A program made the translations under genes and the position numbers. The notes beneath the pieces were generated by a model, which was not told the DNA's origin, ran no database searches, and saw only the letters and a list, made by a program, of their open reading frames with translations. Positions 37,082 to 48,569 of a stretch of DNA of 64,000 nt are shown piece after piece (positions within the stretch are counted from its first letter, which is position 1; the number at the start of each line of letters is the position of its first letter). The DNA lies in the NCBI GenBank assembly GCA_936450465.1, contig OW388293.1:24391860-24455859 (forward strand). Reading direction: 5' to 3'. This stretch comes from Gibbula magus (Eukaryota; Mollusca; Gastropoda; Trochida; Trochidae).

Positions 37082-37630
37082 AACAGGTCCCTGTACTACC
37101 GTAATACCTCGAATACAACCCAGGGTTCTATTTCCTTTAGCACCCAATGATCCCAGGTTGTATACGAGGCCAGGGTTATATTCAAGGAAATATGGTAGGC
37201 CTTAAATTTATATTCAAGAACTGGGTTGTATTTACCTCAGCACCCCATGATCCCATGTTATATTCGAGGCCAGGGTTATATTCAAGGAAATAAGGTGGGC
37301 CTTAAATTCATATTCAAGAACTGGGTTGTATATTTACTTCAGCACCCCATGATCCCGGGTTATATTCGAGGCCAGGGTTATATTCAAGGAAATATGGTAG
37401 GCCTTGAATTCATATTCAAGAACTGGGTTGTATTTACCTCAGCACCCCATGATCCCATGTTATATTCGAGGCCAGGGTTATATTCAAGGAAATAAGGTGG
37501 GCCTTAAATTCATATTCAAGAACTGGGTTGTATATTTACTTCAGCACCCCATGATCCCGGGTTATATTCGAGGCCAGGGTTATATTCAAGGAAATAGGGC
37601 ATGCTTTAAATTCATATTCAAGACCTGAGT
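37082..37630 (+). repeat. ~101-bp tandem repeat with an alternating two-unit order
   Basis: Five units share GTTATATTCGAGGCCAGGGT and CAAGGAAATA. Units at 37219 and 37421 are 100 bp and read TGTATTTACCTCAGCACCCC, while units at 37319 and 37521 are 102 bp and read TGTATATTTACTTCAGCACC. The A-B-A-B order gives a ~202-bp higher-order repeat. Overlapping frames here are translations of the array. Confidence 0.9.
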
Positions 37631-38085
37631 TCATGTGAAGGAAAACATCTAGGGGAGGGTTACAGTATATTCTGCCTATTGCAGGCATGTCTTTAGCTTT
37701 TATCCCCAATATAACCATGTTATTAAAGGTAGTTAACATTGTATCCCCTCAATCCCAAAATCCAGGATTCAGCACTGAAGAACCATACCAAAGTTGTGAA
37801 CACTTGATGCTGTTTGGTTTATTGCATGCTGGAGAAGGGTACACTTGCTTTTTGTACCTCTATGTGTATGTATGTAGTAGATGAAGGATGGTATTGTGAA
37901 GAGTGGAATGTTAGGTACCTATATGATGTCCTTGGATGAGTCATCACTTGGAGTAGAACATCAGCATGGATGACAGCCTCTTTAACATTCCCTCCCCACA
38001 GAGGTTACTTACTCATGTGAAGGAAAGCATCTAGGGGAGGGTAGACAGTATATTCTCCCTATTGCAGGCATGTCTTTAGCTGTTT
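37629..38085. repeat. Direct repeat of ~70 bp, two copies ~385 bp apart
   Basis: TCATGTGAAGGAAAACATCT...GGGGAGGGT...ATTGCAGGCATGTCTTTAGC occurs at about 37629-37697 and again at about 38015-38082, differing at a few bases. The spacing suggests a larger tandem unit that has decayed in between. Confidence 0.75.
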
Positions 38086-39876
38086 TTCTAAATGTCATTT
38101 AACGTTTTAAAAGGCATTTTAAACATTGTATGAGCTGTTCTTTTAATTCTCCTAATGAACAAATAACATGATAATGAATGAAGGCGAATGCAAATACCTG
38201 AAATCATATGTGACATACCTCTATTGACCATCATACTGTAGTTGAATGTTTGGTAATGTTTCATTGCATCCCATACATTTATTATTTGATACGTAAGTCA
38301 TCAGTCTTAGATACTAAATTATACAAAGCCTGTTGAACTACAGAGCCAATGGCTCTATTTTAAGACAATTAGAGAGCTGTGTAGAAATGTAGTCCATGTC
38401 TTAATATACCTATCTGAAATGCTATGTTTTCTTTCTCCAACTGACAACAAATATGGATGACCTTTTGAATTCTATATCATCATGGAACAAAGCTATGGAC
38501 AGCAAATCGCTTTGACCTTTCGTGGGTTTGCCCGTTGACTTAAACAACCCAATTATCAGGCTGAAGTCTGAGAAGTGATAACACCATGATTGAAGTGCAC
38601 AGCTCTCGTCTTGCTGTACACAGAACCAAGGACTCGACATCACAAGAGGGACTTCGGATTACTGTCATTTTCCCAACGTGACATCTTTTCCGTAGCCAAT
38701 CAAATGTCATTGTTCTATTAGCTTCTTTGTCTCACAAGGAGCGTCTAGTGTCCTTGTATGAGGTTTGATTGTTATTTTACAATTGTTGTTATTGGAAGTG
38801 AGTTGTTTTACAGATTGGAGTCGATTTAACATTGTTGTCTTAGCTTCTTTGAGGGCACTACGTTCTCAAGCTGGCTTGACGGACCACAGAAGTTTGTGGC
38901 AGCAACTTGGGTTCTTTGGATTATTTTCCCCATTATTTGCTTAGTTTGCAATTCAGTATTATGTAACTCAAACAATTTAATTGAATTTCTTCCTGCAGCC
39001 AGATTCTCAATATTGTTAGCACAGCGTTATGATCATTATTTTATTTCTTAAAAAGATAATCCATTTCCTTTATGTTATTTCATTTTATATTTTTGCAATC
39101 AACAGTTTCTATGCTACAACATATTGAACTGAAATCTGAATATTTCTTGAAAATGTTGGCGAACAGTGCCTTCCTGATTTTAAAATCCCAAATTTATAGA
39201 ATCTCCACTGAACCATGAAGAAAAGTGATAAAATAAAGATTAGGAAACTGAAAGACAGTCATCCAATTAAGAAAATTTTAATGTCATACATTCAATTTTG
39301 AGAAGGGAGTTATACTTTTTTGTCAACAATTAATTTAATAAATGAACTATCTTGAAATTTATCTTGTTACTATGAGATGGCCTGCAATTGAGTTTAACCT
39401 CCGAACAATCCAAAATAACCTCAAATAACGCTCAGATAGGAAATTCTAGATATATTTCCATGAAATGGTAAGGGAAATATAACATTACATTAGGAAACCA
39501 TGACAAATTTAATTGAATCAGTAGAGAAATAAATAATTCAAGGGGTTCACTCTGTGACAGTCTTCAGATTAGATGCAATGTTGGGCTGTTAGCTGATGTT
39601 GTCAACACTGATTCACTTTGGAAATCTTTATAGACAATAAGTTGGACAACAACTTGTTGTTAAACTTTAAGCTCTTTACTGATGATACCAAATGGAGAAC
39701 TGCATGAGCACAGATAACAGATAATTCAAGGGACCATGTTGACTAAAATTTAGTCTTTTTATTTTTATAATTACTGTACCTTCATCCTTATGATTTCATT
39801 TTAAAAATACTTTTAATTGCATACTCAGTTTATCTAGACTTGCCCAATAAGGATCCAGCTCTTAATATTAGACAGT
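38086..39876. other. AT-rich non-coding DNA
   Basis: No gene, RNA gene or repeat can be supported here. Confidence 0.5.
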
Positions 39877-41095
39877 CATGAGGGAGGACCAGGCGCCATG
39901 CAGGAAGCTAGTGAGAAATGACTTAGATTCTGTAGGAAGAGAAGAAACCAAACAAATTAAACCTGAAGCTGTTTACTGCTACAAAATAGAGGCAATGCTC
40001 TATTCTTTGAGAAAAGAAAAGAAATTATTCAGGGGACAAAAAAACAGTCTAGTAAGAACTGAATTAGATTCCCCAAGATGAGAATAAGTTCAGGGACAGT
40101 GCAACTTTCTACAGCTTAGCTTATACCCTGAAGCTGTTTACTGCTACAGAATAGAGGTAGTGTTGAATTCTCTGAGAAAAGAAAAGAAATAACTCACCAT
40201 ACAACAGTCTAGCAAGAACTGAATTAGATTCTGCAAGAAGAGAATGAGTTAGGAGATCATGCTACAGTCTAGCAAGAACTGAATTAGATTCTGCAAGAAG
40301 AGAATGAATTAATTAGGAGACCATGCTACAGTCGAACGAGAACTGAATTAGATTCTGCAAGAAGAGAATGAATTAGGAAACCATGCTACAGTCTAACGAG
40401 AACTGAATTAGATTCTGCAAGAAGAGAATGAGTTAGGAGATCATGCTACAGTCGAGCAAGAACTGAATTAGATTCTGCAAGAAGAGAATGAATTATGAGA
40501 CCATACTACAGTCAGGCAAGAACTGAATTAGATTCTGCAAGAAGAGAATGAGTTAGGAGATCATGCTACAGTCGAGCAAGAACTGATTTATATTCTGCAA
40601 GAAGAGAACTAATTAGGAGACCATGCTACAGTCCAACGAGAACTGAATTAGATTCTGCAAGAAGAAAATGAATTAGGAAACCATGCTACAGTCTAGCGAG
40701 AACTGAATTAGATTCTGCAAGAAGAGAATGAATTAGGAAACCATGCTACAGTCGAACGAGAACTGAATTAGAATTTGAGTTAAGAGATCATGCTACAGTC
40801 GAACGAGAACTGAATTAGATTCTGCAAGAAGAGAATGAATTAGGAAACCATGCTACAGTCGAACGAGAACTGATTTAGATTCTGCAAGAAGAGAATGAAT
40901 TAGGAAACCATGCTACAGTCGAACGAGAACTGAATTAGAATTTGAGTTAGGAGACCATACTACAGTCGAACGAGAACTGAATTAGATTCTGCAAGAAGAG
41001 AATGAATTAGGAGACCATGCTACAGTCTAACAAGAACTGATTTAGATTCTGCAAGAAGAGAACGAATTAGGAGACCATGCTACAGTCTACAGATG
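39877..41095. repeat. 60-bp minisatellite, ~15 regular units plus diverged left-hand units
   Basis: The unit reads ATGCTACAGTCGAACGAGAA, CTGAATTAGATTCTGCAAGA, AGAGAATGAATTAGGAAACC. Regular units run from about 40180. Diverged longer precursors lie at 39877-40180, where one copy gives a spurious 67-codon frame. Two units (about 40750 and 40915) share the same internal deletion, so a block including it was duplicated. Confidence 0.93.
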
Positions 41096-42439
41096 AGATT
41101 ACCCCTGGAGCTGTTTACTAATGCCAGCGATTATCAGGACACAACTGGACTCTCTGACTGAGCTGTAACCTCGCTATTAGTGCTGTTTATTGCATTAATG
41201 ATTAGACAAGGATATCTCGTCTCTTCAAACATTGAGGGATGTTCCCTGATACAAGATTTAGTGGAAGCCATGAGATATAAACAAGTATCTTGTTGTCATC
41301 GTTCCTTGGAGTCCTTTGAGCCATAGATTAGTTCATGGGTAATTTTCTCTGAATAATTTGTATTTTTGGCTCAGCTTTGATTTAATTAATAGCTCAATTA
41401 AACATGTTCGATAAGAAGTTTTACGGAAAGACGTCATTCTTATGTTTTATTTAGCAAAACCGTGCCACCCTACAAGAAAAGTGACAGTATTTTAGAGATG
41501 TTTGATACTGTAATTTTTACATTTTTATGTGAAGTTTAATGATTTAGGAATTGTTAATTAAACGATGATAAATTCTTCGCTAATGGCCCTTATTTCTATC
41601 TATATATTTGTCAATGTCTTTGAAGTTTTCGAAATTAATGATAAAAGTATTTTATGAGTATGAAAGAAGATGAGTTATGGCTGATTCAACAAGCTTTTAT
41701 CTCAATTTGGAAGCGAACAGTTTTCATAAAATTCTCCTAAAATAACTGCCGTTGTCTTCATTGCTGCAATACTCTGCTGTTTCTTGCTGAAGACGCTAGC
41801 TATTATATTGTTTCTTGATTGTCTCTGTGTGAGTTGTTGCAATTTGGTTGAATGTGTTGTACTAGGCCTTCTCCATGTAATATATATGAAAAAATAATTA
41901 ATAGTTGGTAATCAAATAAGGTGATGTACATTTTCTTTGTTTTGTGGTAATAATGTTTGAAACTGTTCTAAGTAAATCAACTATAATTGTTTTTGAAACA
42001 TTTTTTTAATATTGTAAACGACATTTATTATATATTTAGTTTTCATAAAAAAATAATGTAATTGAATAGAACAATCTTTGAACATTTTATTTCAATGGGA
42101 AGTGGTAGTTTGCAGAAAACAAGTTTAGTCTCATTATTGAAACTTTGATGACACGTTTCAAGAATCTCATGGAATATTGGAGTTAACATTGGTTGGATCT
42201 TCCTCATCTGCAGTTTGAAATAGATAGCCAGTAACTGAAAGCTTTCATCAGTGTTTCATATAGAACAGGAATGTAATTCACAGTCATTTATTTCAATATT
42301 CCTGCTTTGATCAGCTATCCTAGAGGGTCTGTAGTGAAAGTAGATCGCATCTTATTTGATTCATGTGTTTTGATGTAGGTGTATAGATCATCCAATAAGA
42401 AAAAATCCTAATTTACACCATTAAAACTGAGTGGATCAA
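41096..42439. other. AT-rich non-coding DNA
   Basis: No gene or repeat is supported in this stretch. Confidence 0.5.
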
Positions 42440-42810
42440 AATGGGAGAGGGCATAATGGATATTGTGCCCCAAGAGGTCTGGGGTTCAAGTCCTGACAGG
42501 GACTCCACAACCTTGCTGTAAACACTGGTAAGTTGTTGGTGCAGTGCTACACTGAATTTCAGCTCAGTACAACCCACTGTTCGTTAGATTCAACCAGTGC
42601 TTGAGGTTTCAATGTGGTCTAACAACATGGTGTAGCAGGCTTTCTTATACTAGCAGCCTTGATGTAGGTGAAATACTCCCAGTGTTCAATCTCACCTCAC
42701 CTCACCTCACCTCACCTCACCTCACCTCACCTCACCTCACCTCACCTCACCTCACCTCACCTCACCTCACCTCACCTCACCTCACCTCACCTCACCTCAC
42801 CTCACCTCAC
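42440..42810 (+). mobile_element. S1 SINE (diverged) ending in a 24-copy CTCAC array
   Basis: The decayed tRNA head (CAAGAGGTCTGGGGTTCAAG), body (TGCTACACTGAATTTCAGCT, CAGGCTTTCTTATACTAGCA) and tail lead directly into (CTCAC)24 at 42691-42810. The array is the expanded 3' tail of the SINE; its frame reads LTSPH repeats and is not a gene. Confidence 0.88.
42691..42810 (+). repeat. (CTCAC)24 microsatellite
   Basis: One hundred and twenty bases of perfect CTCAC pentanucleotide, with no interruptions visible, immediately following the SINE tail. Confidence 0.97.
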
Positions 42811-42842
42811 CATGATCAAAATGTAATGATCTTTCTCTCGAC

Positions 42843-43018
42843 TGTTGAATTTCAGCGTAGTACCACCCATGGTTCGCTAGTTCCAGCCGTTGCTCGCAGG
42901 TTTCACCGCAATACATAGCCACATGGCGTTGCGGGCTTTCTCCCTGCAATAATACTAGCAGCCGTGATATAAGTTAAATACTCTTGAAAGCGGCTTTAAA
43001 CCCTAACTCACTCACTCC
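42843..43018 (+). mobile_element. S1 SINE, 5'-truncated
   Basis: The copy begins at GAATTTCAGCGTAGTACCAC within the body and ends GCGGCTTTAAACCCTAACTC plus ACTCACTC. It is much closer to the 15.2-kb copy than the adjacent SINE is, so it inserted later, next to the CTCAC array. Confidence 0.88.
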
Positions 43019-44268
43019 TCTGGACTGTTGAAGTATGTTTAACTGTTAGGAAAGAGATGATCACTTTCAAAGTCTGCATTTATAAATATCATTAAAAATT
43101 AAGCCAAACCAATATTTAAATATCTTTTTATACAGAAGTTGATCATCCTCAAGAACTATGAAGTTTAATTATTGTATTATAATTTCGAAAGTACATCGAT
43201 GAACATAATTCTGATTTCCAGTGTTCAAAAGAAAATCCATCTGTAATGTTTCAACCATCGTGACATAATCCCATTATCTTGAATTCAGGCGTAATGTTTC
43301 TTCTACCAGTAATTGTTTTCATGTTGTTTACATTCCTATCTTTCCAGTCTCCTTTATTTATAGCACTGCCTGGCAAAAAAATTAGGTATGGAAGTTCCTG
43401 TTTATGGAACTGATACAGAACTGCATGATGGGAAGTATCTCTTGTCGGAGACATTAGTTCCTGGATGGTCTGAATGAAGGCCCCACAGAGGAAGTGTTAA
43501 CTGTAATTAGTTTTGACAATAGTACCAAGCTGGAAGTAGTTTCAGGCTAGTAGCATCTGTTGATGACGGAATAGTTCCCATGACTGAAGCTGCAGTCTTC
43601 ACACAGAGGATGCTAAATAGCCAACTTTTGTTCTTTCTACTTCTGTAAATTAAATGGAGTAAATTTACACTGACAGCAGACTGTAGGTGCCTACCGAAAA
43701 GGGAGACAACTCATATGATGGCACCAGGCCTACTAGGTTCATGCTGTTAGCAATTAAGACCGATTTGTTGAGTTGCGTTGATGAGCATCCCCAGCTCTCG
43801 AGATGTACGTGTGTTTAGAGTCCTGTGGTCCGCGTTGAATAGTTGCCGCTTGGTCATTGGTCATGGGATTTTGTTTGACTAATTGCCGCGTCAATATTCT
43901 TCGATTTTCACAATTGGTTTTTAGTCATTGAACTTGATTGAATGTGTGTGTCTCGTACAGAAAAAGAGTTACTGTTCAAGTGATTTAAGACCTGTGAATA
44001 GACTCATCCTCATGTATTAAATTTTCAATCAATTTATCAGTTGTACGATCTGTGAAGTTTATGTTACAAGGCAGTGTTCACATTATTAGCGCCATCATCC
44101 TATCCATGTTTTTAACAAAAGAAAAATTCAGTGCCTCATCTTTAAATAACCTAACGTGATAAACCTATGAATTGATATATAAGTTATGTTATGTTTATAT
44201 TTAAAAACAGCTGGTGATATCGCAAAATCGATTTTGATCTTTATTTGAAATGCATACATTGATAAAAT
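43019..44268. other. Non-coding DNA
   Basis: No supported gene. The minus-strand frame 43251-43454 has no recognisable domain. Confidence 0.45.
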
Positions 44269-45143
44269 TGTTATTATGCCCCCATATCGGAGATTCCGGG
44301 GGTATATTGTTTTTCACCTGTCCGTCTGTCTGTGTGTTTGTCCACAAAAACTTTAACCTTGGCCATAACTTTGGATTGCTCAGAGCTAGGGCTTTCATAC
44401 TTGGCATGTGTATACCTTGTGATGAGACCTTTCAGCTGAGGTCATCATATTTGACCTTGTGACCGTGACCTTGCCGCAGTGAACATTTTCAGAAATTTTA
44501 ACCTTGGCCATAACTTTGGATTGGTCAGAGCTAGGGCTTTCATACTTGGCATGTGCATACCTTGTGATGAGACCTTTCACATGAGGTCATCATATTTGAC
44601 CTTGTGACCTTGACCTTGCAGCAGTGGACATTTTCAGAAAACTTTAACCTTGGCCATAACTTTGGATTGCTCAGAGCTAGGGCTTTCATACTTGGCATGT
44701 GGATAACTTGTGATGAGACCTTTCAGATGAGGTCATCATATTTGACCTTGTGACCTTGACCTTGCCGCAGTGGACATTTTCAGGAAACTTTAACCTTTGC
44801 CATAACTTTGGATTGCTCAGAGCTAGGGCTTTTATACTTGGCATGTGCATACCTTGTGATGAAAACTTTCAGATGAGGTTATCATATTTGACCTTGTGAC
44901 CTTGACCTTGCCACAGTTGACATTTTCAGAAAATTTTAACCATGGCCATAACTATGGATTGCTCAGAGCGAGGGCTTTCATACTTTGCATGTGCATACCT
45001 TGTGATGAGACCTTTCAGTTGAGGTCATCATATTTGACCTTGTGACCTTGACTTTGCCGCAGTGGACATCTTCAGAAAACTTTAACCGTTGCCATAACTT
45101 TGGTATATCCGGGGGCATCTGTGTTTAACAAACACATCTTGTT
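44269..45143 (+). mobile_element. Helentron/pearl-like non-autonomous element 2
   Basis: TTATTATG precedes a C5/G5 hairpin (CCCCCATATCGGAGATTCCG then GGGGTATA, 44279-44304), followed by GTCCGTCTGTCTGTGTG and tandem 146-bp units. The 3' end repeats TATCCGGGGGCAT and has a perfect hairpin TGTGTTT/AAC/AAACACA (45120-45136) followed by TCTTGTT. The ends correspond position for position with those of the element at 28571-30247, although the internal units are unrelated. Confidence 0.75.
44354..45100 (+). repeat. 146-bp tandem repeat, five units plus a partial, each with AGGTCA-type sites
   Basis: TTTAACCTTGGCCATAACTT restarts near 44354, 44500, 44645, 44790, 44936 and 45083. Each complete unit carries TTTGACCTTGTGACCTTGAC followed by CTTGC, three AGGTCA half-sites on the minus strand with 3- and 0-base spacings, apart from substitutions in the first and last units. 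Small frames here are repeat translations. Confidence 0.9.
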
Positions 45144-46396
45144 TTTCTATTTAGTTAAAATATATCCAAGCATTTTACTTACTGAATAATAAGGTTATTA
45201 TTGTTACACCCCTCTCCCCATCTGCCAATTTTTCTAAGCACCAAGGGTACTTAATACTTAAAATATAATACAATTGAAGCATATGTATAATGTCATTAAC
45301 ATAATGACATGTTTTTTAGGGATGACTATTGACCCACAAGCACTTATGAGATAGAAACAGAATTTGATGCAAAAGCAACAAGAATAATAACTCGATCTTA
45401 CTTCTTCCTGTTGTCATTTTTTTAGCTGTTCCTGATCTATATGTAGTGTTGCAGCATTTGAGCTTCATGTAAACAACTGGATTAAATACTATTGAAACTA
45501 TCGATAGTCAACCAAGCTATTGATTGTTTTTTAAAGTTACTATCAATAAAGTACTATTGACACAGTAATTATTGTGATAAAGTGATAGTTCGATCTATTG
45601 TTACACCCCTAATTTTCACTCTTCTTACTTGTGAGGCCTGGAATATTCCAAGCCCCAGCTGTCAGAAGCCTCTAGATGTGATTCCTGTAAATTAGCCACA
45701 TAGCATGTTTCGCTACTTAATTAATTTTGATAAAATTGTAATTCTAACAGTTAAAATATGTGTTAGCGATAAATGTTTCAATACCTTCGAACGCATTGCT
45801 CCAGTTGGATATCTGCCAAAAAATAAACAAATTCTTTTTAATGTTTATTTAAACACCGCATATTCATTGACTTTAAAATTGTCTAAATGCTTATTGATAA
45901 TACCGGAATATTTGGTCATTGATTATTGACAATGTCGGTGACAATTCACAATGGAACTATATTCATTAAAGACAATTTATCAATGACGTTTGACATAAAA
46001 ACAATCCTTTTTCACATGAACAATGTCTTTTATGGTCTCATCAGCGTGACAATGTCATATTCATATATGAACTGACAGTGAAAATTGTCTCTGTGCCTAT
46101 TGAAAATACGATATTCATGTGAACAATCATGGACAATTCACACAGACTTTACACCAGGCTTGCAGTTCAGATGATCCAGATAATTATAACTGGATAGCAC
46201 AATACATCAGCTGTTGCTGGTATGGATATAGTTGTTATATTGTGGAATATGATGAACATTTAGCTGCATTGAGATACAAGCTGCTTTCAGTCATATTGAA
46301 ACACACACGACATCTTTGTCCATCATTGGTTTATCAAGGCCATTGATTTGAAATGTATGCAGTTTTCAGAACTCTGATTTTGAACTTTCGTTTTGA
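45144..46396. other. Non-coding DNA with possible hAT-like repeat remnant
   Basis: ATTGTTACACCCCT occurs at about 45200 and 45597. On the minus strand it reads AGGGGTGTAACAAT, a terminus style seen in hAT-type MITEs, and the ATCGATAGT-rich DNA at 45480-45600 fits a decayed element. Both ends point the same way, so no complete element can be drawn. Confidence 0.35.
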
Positions 46397-46682
46397 TTTT
46401 TAGCTCATCCGTCCGTCCATTCGTCTGTAAACTTTTCGCTTTTTCGACTTCTTCTCCAGAACCAATGACTCTAGAGAGCTGAAATTTTATGTGCAGACTC
46501 CTTGGCCAATGGGGATTCTAAACTGTAGATTTCGTGACCCCGTGACCCCAATTGGGGTCACAGGGGTCACATCCTTAAAAACCTATTTTCATCTGCTTCT
46601 CCAGTTCCAAAAGGTCTAGAGAGCTGAAAAGTTGTGTGCAGACTCCTTGGCTAATGGGGATTCTAAATTGTAGATTGAACCC
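46397..46682 (+). repeat. Fourth GTCCGTCC-type repeat, two ~145-bp units
   Basis: TTTTTAGCTCATCCGTCCGT leads into two units sharing CTTCTCCAGAACCA, CTAGAGAGCTGAAA and CAGACTCCTTGGC. A related fragment (TTTTTAGCTCATCTGGCTAA, GTCCGTCCGTCC, CTTCTCCAGAACCACTTGGT) lies at 49362-49520 inside another element. The first unit contains the GTGACCCCAATTGGGGTCAC palindrome. Confidence 0.7.
46534..46570. promoter_or_regulatory. Perfect 20-bp palindrome within a larger GGGGTCAC inverted repeat
   Basis: GTGACCCCAATTGGGGTCAC (46542-46561) is its own reverse complement. An outer copy of GTGACCCC on the left and GGGGTCAC on the right extends symmetry to about 37 bases with a one-base difference in spacing. 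GGGTCA is a nuclear-receptor half-site variant, so receptor binding is possible, but function is inference. Confidence 0.55.
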
Positions 46683-47461
46683 TTATTTTCTTTGATCTAT
46701 TTCAGTAGTTTACTTGAGAATTTAATGTTTTGCTATCAGACGTATGCCTGAATCAAATCCAATGATTTTATCTCTGTAAATCTGTGTAAACTCTGCGAAA
46801 AGTTGTTCTTTTGAACTTGGTTTCATTTCTTACAATGAATATACCAACGTTTTATCATTTGAGTTTGTGTAAATGAATATATTCCAACTGAAAATGATTC
46901 TGGACACATTCTGGTATCTCATGTACGTCACTGCCAGCTTAATTTTTCAAAGTGGATAGCATTTTAACATTTTTTTTAACTCTCCTCTGCTAATTAAATT
47001 ACACAGATGCAAGCTTCACAGCCTTTGGCCATTATTCCATAAAAACTATCTAATTATCTATTGATTACCTGTAGTTCCTGATGAGATTTACACTGCTGAA
47101 ATTAGCAATGTAACTGCAAGATTTTCCATGATTAGATAAATAGGGAAGTTTCTTGGGATTTCTGTAATCATTTCTTTTCATATAAAACATTTTGAAGCTA
47201 TCAGAGTTGCATTTCATAACATAAAGTATAGTTCAACCTTTTGATAACATGCAGTACAAAAGTTGCACAACAGTTGCTGAAAGAACATCATTGTTCTTAA
47301 TTAGTTTAGAACAAGAATGAGGCAGATGAAATGTCATTACACTTTAATTTGATGGGAAAGATTGGACATTATAACCCTTTAACTCCTGTAATTATTCTTT
47401 AGCTAGTAGGCGATCTTAGATCCCTATTTTCAGATCACCTTTCTATCATTCAGATCGCCTT
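46683..47461. other. AT-rich non-coding DNA
   Basis: I see no gene or repeat in this stretch. Confidence 0.45.
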
Positions 47462-47790
47462 TCTAATAATAATGCGCAGTGGTTAGCGCGTTCGGCTTCG
47501 GATCAAGAGGTCCGGGTTCGAATCCCGCAATGGGCACGGCAACTTTGTCTGCAGTAGAGAACTGTTCTACACGCAGTAAGGTTTGGGTGCAATGCTCGCT
47601 GAATTTCAGCGTAGTACCACCCATGGTTCGCTAGTTCCAGCCGATGCTCGTAGGTTTCACCACAATGCATAGCCACATGGCGTTGCGAGCTTTCTCCCTG
47701 CCGTAATACTAGCAGCCGCAAAATAAGTGAAATAATCTATAAAGCGGCGTTAAACCCCAACTCACCTCACCTCAACTCTAATAATAATGC
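47462..47790 (+). mobile_element. S1 SINE with 14-bp target duplications
   Basis: TCTAATAATAATGC at 47462-47475 and 47777-47790 brackets a copy that starts GCAGTGGTTAGCGCGTTCGG, a few bases into the A box, and ends GCGGCGTTAAACCCCAACTC plus CTCAC units. The B box GGTTCGAATCCC is intact. The body closely matches the 15.2-kb reference copy, marking a young insertion. Confidence 0.92.
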
Positions 47791-47839
47791 ACTTGTACCG
47801 CGCCTAGATTCCAGGCTAGGCCTGCTCAACGGCGCCAGT

Positions 47840-48468
47840 CAGGTCACCTTTCAGGTCTCCTTCTATCAGTCAGGTCACCTTTGTATCATTCAGATTACCT
47901 TAATTTCTGTCATTCAGATTACCTTAATTTCTGTCATTCAGATTACCTTAATTTCTGTCATTCAGATTACCTTTCTATCTTTCATATCACCTTTCTTTCA
48001 TTCAGATCACCTTTCTATCAGTCCGATCACCTTTCTAGCAATCATTCTAATATCTCTCTTTTGGATCACCTTTGTATCATTCAGATTACCTTAATTTCAG
48101 TCATTCAGATTACCTTTCTATCTTTCATATCACCTTTCTTTCATTCAGATCACCTTTCTATCAGTCAGATCACCTTTCTAGCAATCATTCTAATATCTCT
48201 CTTTTAGATCACCTTTGTATCATTCAGATTACCTTAATTTCTATCATTCAGATCACCTTTCTACCTTTCATATCACCTTTCTTTCATTCAGATCACCTTT
48301 CTATCTTTCATATCACCTTTCTTTCATTCAGATCACCTTTCTATCAGTCAGGTCACCTTTGTATCATTCAGATTACCTTAATTTCTATCATTCAGATCAC
48401 CTTTCTATCTTTCATATCACCTTTCTTTCATTCAGATCACCTTTCTATCAGTCAGATCACCTTTGTAT
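47840..48468 (+). repeat. Short-unit tandem array (TCATTCAGATCACCTTTCTA), left block
   Basis: Units of about 20-25 bases (CATTCAGATCACCTTTCTAT, CATTCAGATTACCTTAATTT) repeat throughout and form larger blocks with AGCAATCATTCTAATATCTC. Frames of 108-210 codons (HSDYLNF, ITFLSFRSPF peptides) are read-through of the array without any other protein feature. It continues at 49791-50330 after an inserted element. Confidence 0.92.
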
Positions 48469-48569
48469 TATTATCCCCCGCCACAACGAAGTTGGCGGGG
48501 GATATAGAAATGAGCTCCGTCCGTCCGTCTGTCCGTCTGTCCGTCTGTGCGTCCGGGCTTTTCCATTCC

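Noticed and set aside
40180..41095. Regular 60-bp array considered as a CRISPR-like array
   Set aside because: The whole unit is repeated with no unique spacers, and the context is animal genomic DNA. It is a minisatellite.
42601..42918. 105-codon frame with LTSPH repeats
   Set aside because: It is the (CTCAC)24 array between two SINEs read as protein.
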